Source: Nocardia exalbida NBRC 100660 (GTDB taxonomy: Bacteria; Actinomycetota; Actinomycetes; Mycobacteriales; Mycobacteriaceae). Taken from it: a DNA stretch of 64,000 nt. Location of the stretch: positions 20,146 through 84,145 of the forward strand of contig NZ_BAFZ01000071.1 of assembly GCF_000308575.1 (NCBI RefSeq). Direction: 5' to 3'. The translations under genes were made by a program, and so were the position numbers. The first letter of the stretch is position 1, and each line of letters opens with the position of its first letter. Under the pieces are notes generated by a model. It worked only from the letters and a program-made list of their open reading frames with translations. It was not told where the DNA came from and did not search any database. Shown piece by piece: positions 43,251 through 51,631 of this stretch.

Positions 43251-44993
43251 ATGACGTTCGACTACGACGTGGTGGTCGTCGGTTCCGGGTTCGGCGGCAG
43301 CGTGACCGCACTGCGACTGACCGAGAAGGGCTACCGGGTCGGCGTGCTCGAGGCGGGAAGGCGCTTCGCCGACGACGAGTTCGCCGAAACCTCGTGGGAC
43401 GCGAAGAAGTACCTGTGGGCCCCGGGACTGGGTTGCTTCGGCATCCAGCGGCTGACGCTGCTGAGGGACACCTTCATCATGGCGGGCGCGGGGGTCGGCG
43501 GTGGCTCGCTGGTCTACGCGAACACGCTCTACGAGCCGCCGGACAAGTTCTATCAGGACCGCCAGTGGGCGCACATCACCGACTGGAAGGACGAGCTCGC
43601 TCCGCACTACGACCAGGCCAAGCGAATGCTGGGCGTCACGGCCAACCCGGCGACAACGCCGTCGGACCGCGTGCTGGCCGAGATCGCCGAGGAGATGGGC
43701 GTCGGCTCCACCTACCGCAGCACGCCGGTCGGCGTCCTGTTCGGCGGCAACGGCGTACGGCCCGGTCAGGATGTGCCCGACCCGTACTTCGGCGGCGTCG
43801 GCCCCGCGCGCAGCACCTGCACGCACTGCGGCGAATGCATGACCGGCTGCCGTCACAACGCCAAGAACACCTTGGTCAAGAACTACCTCTATCTCGCCGA
43901 GCAGGCCGGGGCGACGGTACACGCGCTCACCACGGTGACCGATGTGCGTCCGCTGCCCGGCGGCGGCTACGAGATCGCCACTGTCCGCACCGGACGGTGG
44001 GTCCGTAAGGCGCGCCGCAAGTTCACCGCCGAGCAAGTCGTCTTCGCCGCAGCCGCCCTCGGCACGCAGAAACTGCTGCACCGGCTGCGCGACCGCGGTT
44101 CGCTGCCGGACATCTCCCCGCGACTGGGCGAGCTCTCGCGCACCAATTCCGAGGAACTCCTCTCGGTGCGCAGCCGCCGCAAGGACTCCGACTTCACCAA
44201 AGGGGTGGCGATCACCTCTTCGATCCACCCGGACGACGACACCCACATCGAGCCGGTGCGCTACGGCAAGGGCAGCAACGCCATCGGCCTCATCGGCACC
44301 GCCATGATCGACCCGGACGGGCACACCCCGAAGCTGCGCCTGTGGGCGCGGACGATGCGCAAGCTCGGCCGCGACGCTCTGCACCTGCAGAACCCGCGCG
44401 GCTGGTCGGAACAGATGATCGGGCTGCTGGTGATGCAATCGGTGGACAACTCCATCACCACGTACACCAAACGCGGTCTGTTCGGTCGCAGGATGACCAC
44501 CGAACAGGGTGTGGGCGAACCGAATCCGACCTGGCTTCCGGCCGGGCACGAGGTGGCCCACCGGGTCGCCGACAAGATCGACGGCATCGCGGGCGCCGGC
44601 TGGAGCGCCCTGTTCGACATCCCGATGACCGGGCATTTCATCGGCGGCTGCGTCATCGGCGACTCCCCCGAAACCGGCGTCGTGGATCCGTACCATCGGA
44701 TGCACGGATATCCGGGGCTGCACGTCATCGATGGCTCGACCATCTCGGCCAACCTCGGTGTGAACCCTTCGCTCACCATCACCGCGCAGGCCGAACGGGC
44801 CGCCGCCCTGTGGCCGAACAAGGGTGAGCCGGATGCCCGTCCGCAGCTCGGTGCGCCCTACCGGCGCATCGCCCCGGTGCCGCCGCGCAATCCGGTGGTC
44901 CCGGCCGATGCGCCTGCCGCGCTACGGCTGCCGATAGTCGAGATCAAAGGGCCGATCGCCCGGTCCGAACCGGCGGGCGACCAACGCGGCTGA
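43251..44993 (+). CDS. GMC oxidoreductase, cholesterol-oxidase-like (ChoD type)
   Basis: FAD enzyme of 580 residues. The N-terminal dinucleotide motif is VVVVGSGFGGSVTALRLTEK, followed by MAGAGVGGGSLVYANTLYEP. A Cys-rich stretch CTHCGECMTGCRHNAKNT is characteristic of the mycobacterial ChoD group. The C-terminus has FIGGCVIGDSPETGVVDPYH and VIDGSTISANLGVNPSLTIT, the usual GMC ending. Length is close to that of mycobacterial ChoD (about 578). ATG 43251 is preceded by GGAG. It probably oxidises a hydroxyl group on a sterol-like or aliphatic compound; activity on cholesterol itself is not shown. Confidence 0.88.
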   Translation: MTFDYDVVVVGSGFGGSVTALRLTEKGYRVGVLEAGRRFADDEFAETSWDAKKYLWAPGLGCFGIQRLTLLRDTFIMAGAGVGGGSLVYANTLYEPPDKFYQDRQWAHITDWKDELAPHYDQAKRMLGVTANPATTPSDRVLAEIAEEMGVGSTYRSTPVGVLFGGNGVRPGQDVPDPYFGGVGPARSTCTHCGECMTGCRHNAKNTLVKNYLYLAEQAGATVHALTTVTDVRPLPGGGYEIATVRTGRWVRKARRKFTAEQVVFAAAALGTQKLLHRLRDRGSLPDISPRLGELSRTNSEELLSVRSRRKDSDFTKGVAITSSIHPDDDTHIEPVRYGKGSNAIGLIGTAMIDPDGHTPKLRLWARTMRKLGRDALHLQNPRGWSEQMIGLLVMQSVDNSITTYTKRGLFGRRMTTEQGVGEPNPTWLPAGHEVAHRVADKIDGIAGAGWSALFDIPMTGHFIGGCVIGDSPETGVVDPYHRMHGYPGLHVIDGSTISANLGVNPSLTITAQAERAAALWPNKGEPDARPQLGAPYRRIAPVPPRNPVVPADAPAALRLPIVEIKGPIARSEPAGDQRG

Positions 44994-45022
44994 GCACCGG
45001 AATCGTTTACGCGTGATCCGGG

Positions 45023-45685
45023 TCAGGCGCTCATGAGGCGTTCGGTCAACGGCGCCAGACCCGCGCCGGCCAGGTCGCGCAGCCGCGCGGTACGTCCGGT
45101 GACCGCCAACAGCAATGCCGTGACCGGACCGTGGACTTCGGGCCCGGTGCCGTGCGACCAGTCGATATCGGTGGCGCGCAGGCGGATCCCGCGCAACCGC
45201 CTACGATCGAAGACCGGCCGGCCCAGAGTGACCGCGTGGGCGATAGCCATAGCGGCGGCGGCCGGGGGAAGGTCGAGAGTACGTCCGAGCGGGATGGCGA
45301 TGTCTTGGCAGTGGACCACGGTGTCCGTCAGGACGTTGCGGTAGTTGGTCAGCACCGGCACGCGGCGTGCGGCCGCCTGGTCTCGTATGCCCGAAACCAG
45401 CTGATCCACGGGCACTTCCGCGTATCGCCTGGCGAGCAGATCGACCAGACGATTGTAGTCGCCTCCGGCGCGCAGACCGGTCGCGATCATGACGCCGACC
45501 GGCGGCGGGGACGGTGTCATCGCCAGGTGGGCGGCTACGTGCCGGACTCGCCAACCGGCGCAGAGCGAGGGATGGTCCCACTCCTCCGGAGACAGCTCGG
45601 CCAGCAGGCCCGCGATCGCGCGGCGCTGCTGCTCGACGACCCGCCAGCTGCTCTCACGGTCGAGGACTGTCGATCGGGCGGGCAT
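45023..45685 (-). CDS. DinB-type mycothiol-dependent enzyme (maleylpyruvate isomerase family)
   Basis: Protein of 220 residues. The N-terminal four-helix bundle has LLAELSPEEWDHPSLCAGWR followed by VRHVAAHLAMTPSP with the typical metal His residues, and YRNVLTDTVVHCQDIAIPLG with the third His; the C-terminal SCP2-like part contains TDIDWSHGTGPEVHGP and ALLLAVTGR. The family uses mycothiol, which fits an actinomycete. It is divergent from the MarR gene, with a palindrome between them, so it is a likely MarR target. The substrate is unknown. Confidence 0.88.
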   Translation of the reverse strand: MPARSTVLDRESSWRVVEQQRRAIAGLLAELSPEEWDHPSLCAGWRVRHVAAHLAMTPSPPPVGVMIATGLRAGGDYNRLVDLLARRYAEVPVDQLVSGIRDQAAARRVPVLTNYRNVLTDTVVHCQDIAIPLGRTLDLPPAAAAMAIAHAVTLGRPVFDRRRLRGIRLRATDIDWSHGTGPEVHGPVTALLLAVTGRTARLRDLAGAGLAPLTERLMSA

Positions 45686-45704
45686 GAGGGCACCTCCGAT
45701 ATAA

Positions 45705-45725
45705 TTGGTCAGCCTATCTGACTAA
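45705..45725. promoter_or_regulatory. probable MarR operator between divergent genes
   Basis: GTCAG (45708-45712) and CTGAC (45718-45722) are reverse complements with a 5-bp spacer, extended by TT and AA at the outer ends. It sits about 20 bp from the DinB-type start and 37 bp from the MarR start. A further GTCAG half-site follows at about 45730. Confidence 0.55.
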
Positions 45726-45761
45726 TATTGTCAGTGTCTCGTACCAACGTCAAGGAGTGGG

Positions 45762-46217
45762 ATGACGGAGGAACTCAACGTCGGCCTGTTGATGCAGATC
45801 GCATTTCGGGCGATGGAGCAACGGGTGCTGACAGCGCTGACCGACTCGGGATTCGGCGACATCACCGTCGCGCAGGCGAGGATAGTCGCCCAGATCGACG
45901 CCACGGGCACCCGCCTGACCGAACTGGCCGAACGAGCGCAGATCACGAAACAGACCGCCGGCTTCCTCGTCGACCAGGTCGAACGTGCCGGTTATGTGGA
46001 GCGGGTCCCCGATCCGAGCGACCGCAGGGCCCGCCTGGTGTGCCTGACCGAACGCGGCAGGCAAGCGGCCGGTTTCGCCAATTCGGTGGCCGAACGCGTC
46101 GAGCGGGAATGGGCGGCGCATCTGGGCGCCCAGGGAATGCGGCAGCTGCGGCAAGCGCTGAATCGCCTGCGCGAGATCACCGACCCCTACCCTGCCGCCG
46201 CGGGCACCGACCGGTAG
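45762..46217 (+). CDS. MarR-family transcriptional regulator
   Basis: Protein of 151 residues. The winged helix-turn-helix is clear: FGDITVAQARIVAQIDATGT, RLTELAERAQITKQTAGFLV and DQVERAGYVERVPDPSDRRA with the DxRxK/R-type wing (DRRARLVCLTERG). The start ATG 45762 has GGAG upstream. It is divergent from the DinB-type enzyme and probably represses both genes in the absence of a ligand. It is followed by a 103-residue hypothetical gene. Confidence 0.9.
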   Translation: MTEELNVGLLMQIAFRAMEQRVLTALTDSGFGDITVAQARIVAQIDATGTRLTELAERAQITKQTAGFLVDQVERAGYVERVPDPSDRRARLVCLTERGRQAAGFANSVAERVEREWAAHLGAQGMRQLRQALNRLREITDPYPAAAGTDR

Positions 46218-46243
46218 CGATCAGCATCGGGAGCGATCAGCAC

Positions 46244-46555
46244 ATGAGCGAAGATCAGGGTCCTACGCCACTGCGCTACAACCAGACGGGCCTGCGCGGA
46301 AGGCTCGCCCGGTTGCTCGTCGAGGAGGCCACCGACGAGATCGATTGGCCCGCGGACCTTCCGTCCGGTACCGACACCGTCGTGATCATCGATGACCAGC
46401 CGAACCCCCACCACACCTTGCGCGTGCACCCGCCGGACGACCCCACGCGCGTCGCCTTGGTCGTATACGACCAGTTGGCGCTCTGCGACGACCGGCCGCG
46501 CATGGATCCGCGACGAATCGGGCACGATCGCAGGCACATCCGGGAGATGGGTTGA
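46244..46555 (+). CDS. hypothetical protein, 103 residues
   Basis: The ATG at 46244 gives MSEDQGPTPLRYNQTGLRGR, then LARLLVEEATDEIDWPADLP, TDTVVIIDDQPNPHHTLRVH and a C-terminal basic tail DPRRIGHDRRHIREMG. Codon bias is normal. No membrane segment or known motif is visible; it is presumably cytosolic. It follows the MarR gene by 26 bp and may share its transcript. I do not recognise the family. Confidence 0.65.
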   Translation: MSEDQGPTPLRYNQTGLRGRLARLLVEEATDEIDWPADLPSGTDTVVIIDDQPNPHHTLRVHPPDDPTRVALVVYDQLALCDDRPRMDPRRIGHDRRHIREMG

Positions 46556-46606
46556 CGATCGAAGCCGAGCGGCGGTAGGCGACGACGCCGCCCACCTTCG
46601 CCCGAT

Positions 46607-47545
46607 TCACACCGGAACCCCTCCGTAGGTCCGCCGGTATTTCGCTTGCAGGAACGACAGGACCCCGAACGCCATCAAGCCGAGGGATACCAGGATGAGC
46701 AGCCAAGGACCGAGGGTACTTCCGGCGAAATCGTGCAGTACCGCATCGACGCCTTTGACGTTCGCCGGCTCGTAGTTCGCGGCCGCCACCACCGCGGCGA
46801 GCCCGATCCCCATGACGATCAAGCCCCGCGCCAGATAACCGAACCGGCCCAGCCAGATCACGCTTTCACGGGACGCGTGGGTCATCCAGCCCATCCGCAG
46901 GTCGTCGACGAAAGCCAGACGAAGCCCGCGCAGGGTGGTCAGGACGCCCAACGCGAGGATGACCAAGCCGATCAACAGGACGACCACTTGCCCACCGTCC
47001 CAGGCCAGGATCCGGGCGGTCACGTCGCGTGCGACGGCCTCACCGGGCTGCGGCGTCCGGCCGTCCACGACGAACCGCAGGATGACGAAGAACGCTATGG
47101 CGTAGGCCAGCCCGATGGCCAGCGCGCGCAAGCGAAGTCCGCTCGGGCTCGCGGCGGGCGCGCCGGCAGCCTGCGCCAGTCGCCACGCGGCCAGGGCCGC
47201 GAATCCGAGGGCAAGTATCCACAGCAGGAGATATCCCAGCGGTTTACCGGCGAGCGCGGCGAGCGCCCCGCCCGCGGTCGGCTCATGTTGCGCGGTGCCG
47301 ACCGCCAGCATGAAGGCGAGAATACCGATGACGATGTAGGCGATTCCGCGTGCGATGAAGCCGAATCGCGCGGCCCCCGCCAATCCCCCGGATCCCGCGT
47401 GCCTGCGCGGCCCCCTGCTGTCACGCCGCCGACGGCGGCCATACCGGCTGCGCCAGCCGCTTCCGTAACCGCTGCGCCACCGGCCGTACCCCCCGCTGCG
47501 GGGGCGGCGCCGTCGATATCTGTCAGCACTTCGGAACAAGCTCAT
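46607..47545 (-). CDS. DUF1206 membrane protein with Arg/Tyr/Gly-rich N-terminus
   Basis: Protein of 312 residues. Six hydrophobic helices in three repeated pairs fit DUF1206: GFIARGIAYIVIGILAFMLA, YLLLWILALGFAALAAWRLA, AIGLAYAIAFFVILRFVV, VVVLLIGLVILALGVLTTLR, YLARGLIVMGIGLAAVVAAA, GPWLLILVSLGLMAFGVLSF. The first 50 residues before them are packed with Arg, Tyr and Gly, an unusual tail that should lie in the cytosol. ATG 47545 is preferred, since GGAGAGG lies 8 bp upstream; a GTG three codons earlier is possible. The function is unknown. Confidence 0.83.
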   Translation of the reverse strand: MSLFRSADRYRRRRPRSGGYGRWRSGYGSGWRSRYGRRRRRDSRGPRRHAGSGGLAGAARFGFIARGIAYIVIGILAFMLAVGTAQHEPTAGGALAALAGKPLGYLLLWILALGFAALAAWRLAQAAGAPAASPSGLRLRALAIGLAYAIAFFVILRFVVDGRTPQPGEAVARDVTARILAWDGGQVVVLLIGLVILALGVLTTLRGLRLAFVDDLRMGWMTHASRESVIWLGRFGYLARGLIVMGIGLAAVVAAANYEPANVKGVDAVLHDFAGSTLGPWLLILVSLGLMAFGVLSFLQAKYRRTYGGVPV

Positions 47546-47989
47546 GATTCTCACCTCTCCATGGACCGTATTGCCCGCTGCGGGTGGAATAACCGGACGA
47601 ACATCGTCGAAAAGCGTGAAACCGCCCCGCCACTCAGGGCACGGCGGTCACTTCGGCACAGCCGGATAATCCTGGACGGCGCCGACGGCCCTGCGGGCGC
47701 TCCGCCGCGGACTCCACGGTGGACGGCAGATCGGTCCGGGGTGATCTGCGGTGCCGATCGTGCCGACATCCTCGAGCAACGCGTCGTAGCGGACCGCTAC
47801 CCCCCACCCCGGAGCGCACGCCTGGAATTGTGCCGAATAAACCAGAACCGCCGTTTACTTTCAGCTATCGTACGGTGGCAGAGCAACCGCTCTGCGGGAC
47901 ACCAGGGATGCCGGCGCGGCCGAGGATCCGGGGAGCCCGCGCAGGCCGGGCGGTCGGGCACCGACCGCTCCGTTCCACCGAGGAGCCGT
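47546..47989. other. 444-bp divergent intergenic region
   Basis: It lies between the DUF1206 gene and the acyl-CoA synthetase. No frame with convincing codon bias or family pattern was found. AGGAG at 47981-47985 is the ribosome site of the synthetase. No strong hairpin was noticed. Confidence 0.45.
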
Positions 47990-49522
47990 ATGTACCCCGG
48001 CGCACACGTCGACCGATTCCCTGACAAACCGGCTGTTGTCCGCGCCGAGAGCGGTGAAGTGCTGACCTATCGGGAACTCGAGGAGAACTCGGTCCGGCTG
48101 GCCCGCCACCTGTACGACGCGGGGTTGCGCAAAGGTGATCATGTCGCGCTGCTGTCCGGGAACGACCCGAAAGTCTACGAGGTCTACTGGGCGGCACTGC
48201 GAACCGGGCTTTACATCACTGCCGTCAACCGGCACCTGTCGCCGAGCGAGATCAGCTACATCGTCAACGACTGCGGAGCCAGGGCACTGATCGTGTCGGC
48301 TGGTCTCGCCGGCGCCGCCGAGCAGATCGTGGCGCAGACCCCCTCGGTCGACATCCGCCTCGCCTTCGGCGGCCCGGTGCAGGGGTACAAGTCCTATGAG
48401 GACGCCCGGGCGGCGGCCTCGCCCGAACCCCTGCCGGACCAGCCGCGCGGCGCGGACATGCTCTATTCCTCGGGTACCACCGGACGGCCCAAGGGCATCA
48501 AGCAGCCCCTGCCGGACCGCCAGGTCGGCGATGCGCCCGGCGACACCTATACCGCGATCTTCGGCCCCCTCTACGGATTCGACACCGAGACGGTCTACCT
48601 CTCCCCCGCCCCGCTCTATCACGCCGCGCCGCTGCGCTTCGGTGGCGTGGTCCACGCGCTCGGCGGAACTCTGGTGATCATGGAGAAATTCGACGCCGAG
48701 CAGGCACTGGCCGCCATCGAGCGCTACCGCGTGACGCACAGCCAATGGGTGCCGACCATGTTCGTCCGGATGCTGAAGCTCGACGAGGCGATCCGCGCCC
48801 GCTACGACGTGTCCAGCCTGCGGGTCGCCGTGCACGCGGCGGCACCGTGTCCGGTCGACGTGAAGCGGGCGATGATCGATTGGTGGGGCCCGATCCTGCA
48901 CGAGTACTACGCCTCGACCGAGGCCAACGGCGCCACCTTCATCGACAGCGAGCAGTGGTTGCGCAAGCCGGGCTCGGTCGGCAGGGCCGGTCTGGGGACG
49001 ATCCGGGTGTGCGGCGACGACGGCGCGGAACTGCCCACCGGCGAGATCGGCACCGTCTATTTCGAACGTGACGAGATCCCCTTCGCCTATCACAACGACC
49101 CCGCCAAGACGGCGGAGGCGGTCCACCCCGAACACCCGACCTGGACCACCACCGGCGATATCGGCTACGTGGACGAGGAGGGCTATCTGTTCCTCACCGA
49201 CCGCAAGGCCTTCATGATCATCTCCGGTGGCGTGAACATCTACCCGCAGGAGGTCGAGGACGCGCTCGCCCTGCACCCCCGGGTGCTCGACGTGGCGGTG
49301 ATCGGCGTGCCCGACGAGGAGATGGGCGAATCGGTCAAGGCGGTCGTCCAACCGGCGCCGGGCGTCGAACCGGGCCCGGAACTCGCCGCGGAGCTGCGCG
49401 ACTACCTGCGCGGGCGCATCGCCCACTACAAGGTGCCGAAGAGTTTCGACTTCGCCGACGACCTCCCCCGGACCCCCACGGGGAAGCTGGTCAAGGGCAA
49501 ACTCCGCCAGCGGTACATGTGA
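47990..49522 (+). CDS. acyl-CoA synthetase (FadD type)
   Basis: Adenylate-forming enzyme of 510 residues. It has the ATP-binding P-loop motif MLYSSGTTGRPKGIKQ, HEYYASTEANGATFIDSEQW (A5-like), TTGDIGYVDEEGYLFLTDRK, FMIISGGVNIYPQEVEDALA and the C-terminal lysine in PRTPTGKLVKGKLRQ. It activates a fatty or aryl acid to its CoA thioester. The motif order and AVNRHLSPSEISYIVNDCGA resemble the mycobacterial FadD4 group. ATG 47990 is used. The adjacent hydrolase and acyl-CoA dehydrogenase point to acid degradation; the exact acid is unknown. Confidence 0.9.
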   Translation: MYPGAHVDRFPDKPAVVRAESGEVLTYRELEENSVRLARHLYDAGLRKGDHVALLSGNDPKVYEVYWAALRTGLYITAVNRHLSPSEISYIVNDCGARALIVSAGLAGAAEQIVAQTPSVDIRLAFGGPVQGYKSYEDARAAASPEPLPDQPRGADMLYSSGTTGRPKGIKQPLPDRQVGDAPGDTYTAIFGPLYGFDTETVYLSPAPLYHAAPLRFGGVVHALGGTLVIMEKFDAEQALAAIERYRVTHSQWVPTMFVRMLKLDEAIRARYDVSSLRVAVHAAAPCPVDVKRAMIDWWGPILHEYYASTEANGATFIDSEQWLRKPGSVGRAGLGTIRVCGDDGAELPTGEIGTVYFERDEIPFAYHNDPAKTAEAVHPEHPTWTTTGDIGYVDEEGYLFLTDRKAFMIISGGVNIYPQEVEDALALHPRVLDVAVIGVPDEEMGESVKAVVQPAPGVEPGPELAAELRDYLRGRIAHYKVPKSFDFADDLPRTPTGKLVKGKLRQRYM

Positions 49523-49529
49523 GTGTCGC

Positions 49530-50477
49530 TCAGGCGGCGTAGGTGAGGTCGGTAGCACCGACCTCACCGGCCCGCGCCATCAGGCGCGCGACGGCCTCGG
49601 CCACCTGGCCGGGCTGCTCCAGGATCACGGAGTGACCCGCGCCATCGATCATCACGAAGTCCGAGTACTCGACGGCGGCGGCCATCGCGACGGAATGCGA
49701 CGGCGGCGTCATCAGGTCGGCGGAGCCGCACAGCACCAACGTGGGGATCCGGGAGAGAACCGGGAGCGCGTCGGTTCGGTCGTAGACCATGAAGTCGCTC
49801 AAGAAGCTCGCCATCGTGACGATCGGTGTCTCGTTGCGCATCGCGTTGGCCAGGGTGAGCACCCGGGAACTCACCTCGCCATCACCGAATTCCGCGGTGC
49901 GGATGATCGGGGCGAAGAGCTTGCAGGCCGCGAGCTTCGCGTGGTGCATCAGGCGCGGGGCACGTCGGACGGCCGCCTGGAAGACGGAGACGACCGGGTT
50001 GCGCAGCAGCCGGCCGAAGCCCGCGTCGGCGAGCCCGTCGGCAGCGGTCGCGAGGAGCGCGACGCCGACGATGCGGGTGCCGATCTCGTGCGGGTTGCGG
50101 CGGGCGTAGGTCAGAGCGGTCATGCCGCCCATCGAGTGACCGACGAGGACGACCGGTCCGGTGGGGGCCACGGCATCGAGAACCACCCGCAGGTCGCGAC
50201 CGAGCTGCTCGAGGTTGTAGGTCTGCCGGGGCGCCGAGGCGGACTCGCCGTGACCGCGGTGGTCGTAGCAGACGACCCGCGCGCCGGGGTTCCCGCGCAG
50301 CAGGGCGTCGCGAACGTAGGTCCAGGACTCGGTGCGCAGGCAATGTCCGTGCAGCAACACGACGGTGAGGTCCGCGTCGCGCGGACCGTATTCGCGAACC
50401 GCGAGGGCCACGCCGTCTTCGGTCCGGACCGTGGCACGCCGCTCCGCCGCGGTGGGGATTGTGCTGGGGATCGACAT
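49530..50477 (-). CDS. alpha/beta hydrolase
   Basis: Protein of 315 residues with LTVVLLHGHCLRTESWTYVR, RVVCYDHRGHGESASAPRQT, the nucleophile elbow VVLVGHSMGGMTALTYARRN (GxSxG), a late Asp in VLCGSADLMTPP and His in IDGAGHSVILEQPGQV. This is a complete Ser-His-Asp set for an esterase, lipase or C-C hydrolase. It is convergent with the acyl-CoA synthetase (7 bp apart) and lies downstream of the XRE-TetR regulator on the same strand. The substrate is unknown. Confidence 0.9.
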   Translation of the reverse strand: MSIPSTIPTAAERRATVRTEDGVALAVREYGPRDADLTVVLLHGHCLRTESWTYVRDALLRGNPGARVVCYDHRGHGESASAPRQTYNLEQLGRDLRVVLDAVAPTGPVVLVGHSMGGMTALTYARRNPHEIGTRIVGVALLATAADGLADAGFGRLLRNPVVSVFQAAVRRAPRLMHHAKLAACKLFAPIIRTAEFGDGEVSSRVLTLANAMRNETPIVTMASFLSDFMVYDRTDALPVLSRIPTLVLCGSADLMTPPSHSVAMAAAVEYSDFVMIDGAGHSVILEQPGQVAEAVARLMARAGEVGATDLTYAA

Positions 50478-50589
50478 GGGATGCTCCGGTTCGCCGGCGG
50501 TGACACGTCTTACTGTCCGCCGTCCCAGCCGCAGGCATCAGGCCCCCGAGTGGTGGTGTCCGGTCCCCGAGGGTGTGGTCGATCGCCAC

Positions 50590-51474
50590 CTAGGTGAGGC
50601 GGGAGCGATGCGGCTGGGTCGCGGGATGGATCCCGAGCACGCCCAGGGCGAAATCGCCATACCGCGCGGCCACCTCCTCCGGCGTCGCCGGGCCGGACTC
50701 GCGAAACCACTGCGGGATGGCGGTGCACATGGTGGCGATGGCTCGACCCGCCGCCCGGATATCGGGAGTGGCGATGCGGCCCTCGCCATGGGCCTCGGTG
50801 ATCGCGTCGTCCAGGATGGCCTGGATGTCGCGGCGGGAACGGGCGATGCGCACGCGTTCGCCCGGAGACAGACTGCGCATCTCGCTGGCGCCGATGAACC
50901 CGAGGTCGCGGCGGTGGGTGTGGAACAGGGCCAAGGCTTCGACGATCAGGCGCACCCGGTGCACGCTGTCGCGGCCCTCCGCACGGGCGGCGCGCACGCG
51001 CCAGTGCAGTTCGTCCATGGTCAGGTCGAGGATGCGCACCAGTAGCTCGTGCTTGTCGCGGTAGTGGTGGTAGAGGCCGGGAACGCTGGTGCCCGCCCGC
51101 CGGGCCAGGGCGCGCACGGTCGTGCCGTGATAGCCGATCTCGACGAACGAGGCGAGAGCGGCGGCCAGTACCGGGTCGACGTCCAATGGAGCGAAGTCAC
51201 GCCAGCCGCCGTGTGCGCCCGGCTCGGTGTCGGTCCGGTCGTAGCTAGGCCGGGACACGGAGGCCATGTCACCGAGCAAATGCGTGACCGGCACACCGAG
51301 CACGTCGGCCAACCGGGTCAGGCGTGCAACCGAGATTCCGGTCTTTCCCGTCTCCACGGCGCTGAGCGTCGCGGGACTCACCTCGAGCCTGCGGGCCACT
51401 TCGCGCAGCGACAAGCCGGCGGCGCGGCGCGCCCGACGGATCGCCTCGTGCGGCGACGTTCCCTCGTCTTCCAT
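50590..51474 (-). CDS. dual-HTH regulator: XRE domain fused to TetR domain
   Basis: Protein of 294 residues with two DNA-binding domains. Residues about 5-60 form an XRE/Cro-type helix-turn-helix (IRRARRAAGLSLREVARRLE, VSPATLSAVETGKTGISVAR); residues about 85-140 form a TetR N-terminal domain (ALASFVEIGYHGTTVRALAR, RAGTSVPGLYHHYRDKHELL). The C-terminal half (LDLTMDELHWRVRAARAEGR) is a helical ligand domain of the KstR/FadR-like kind. ATG 51474 is used; upstream codons lack a start context. It is divergent from the acyl-CoA dehydrogenase across 157 bp, its likely target. Confidence 0.85.
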   Translation of the reverse strand: MEDEGTSPHEAIRRARRAAGLSLREVARRLEVSPATLSAVETGKTGISVARLTRLADVLGVPVTHLLGDMASVSRPSYDRTDTEPGAHGGWRDFAPLDVDPVLAAALASFVEIGYHGTTVRALARRAGTSVPGLYHHYRDKHELLVRILDLTMDELHWRVRAARAEGRDSVHRVRLIVEALALFHTHRRDLGFIGASEMRSLSPGERVRIARSRRDIQAILDDAITEAHGEGRIATPDIRAAGRAIATMCTAIPQWFRESGPATPEEVAARYGDFALGVLGIHPATQPHRSRLT

Positions 51475-51631
51475 AATGTTCAGGATAACTGAATTCGAAA
51501 CTTCGACTATTCCCGCCCGAAAAGACACAAACAAGGCACTTTGACACGGATCGAACCCAGTGGGACAGTGTTCAGATGGAGCGATCGTTCGGTCCGATGA
51601 CGAGGCTCCGGATGTCGAGGAGGAATGCGCG

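Noticed and set aside
42084..44993. A single 969-codon plus-strand frame
   Set aside because: Its first 390 codons are out of frame with the Baeyer-Villiger monooxygenase and read as low-complexity Arg/Gly/Ala. The real gene is the ChoD-like oxidase starting at 43251.
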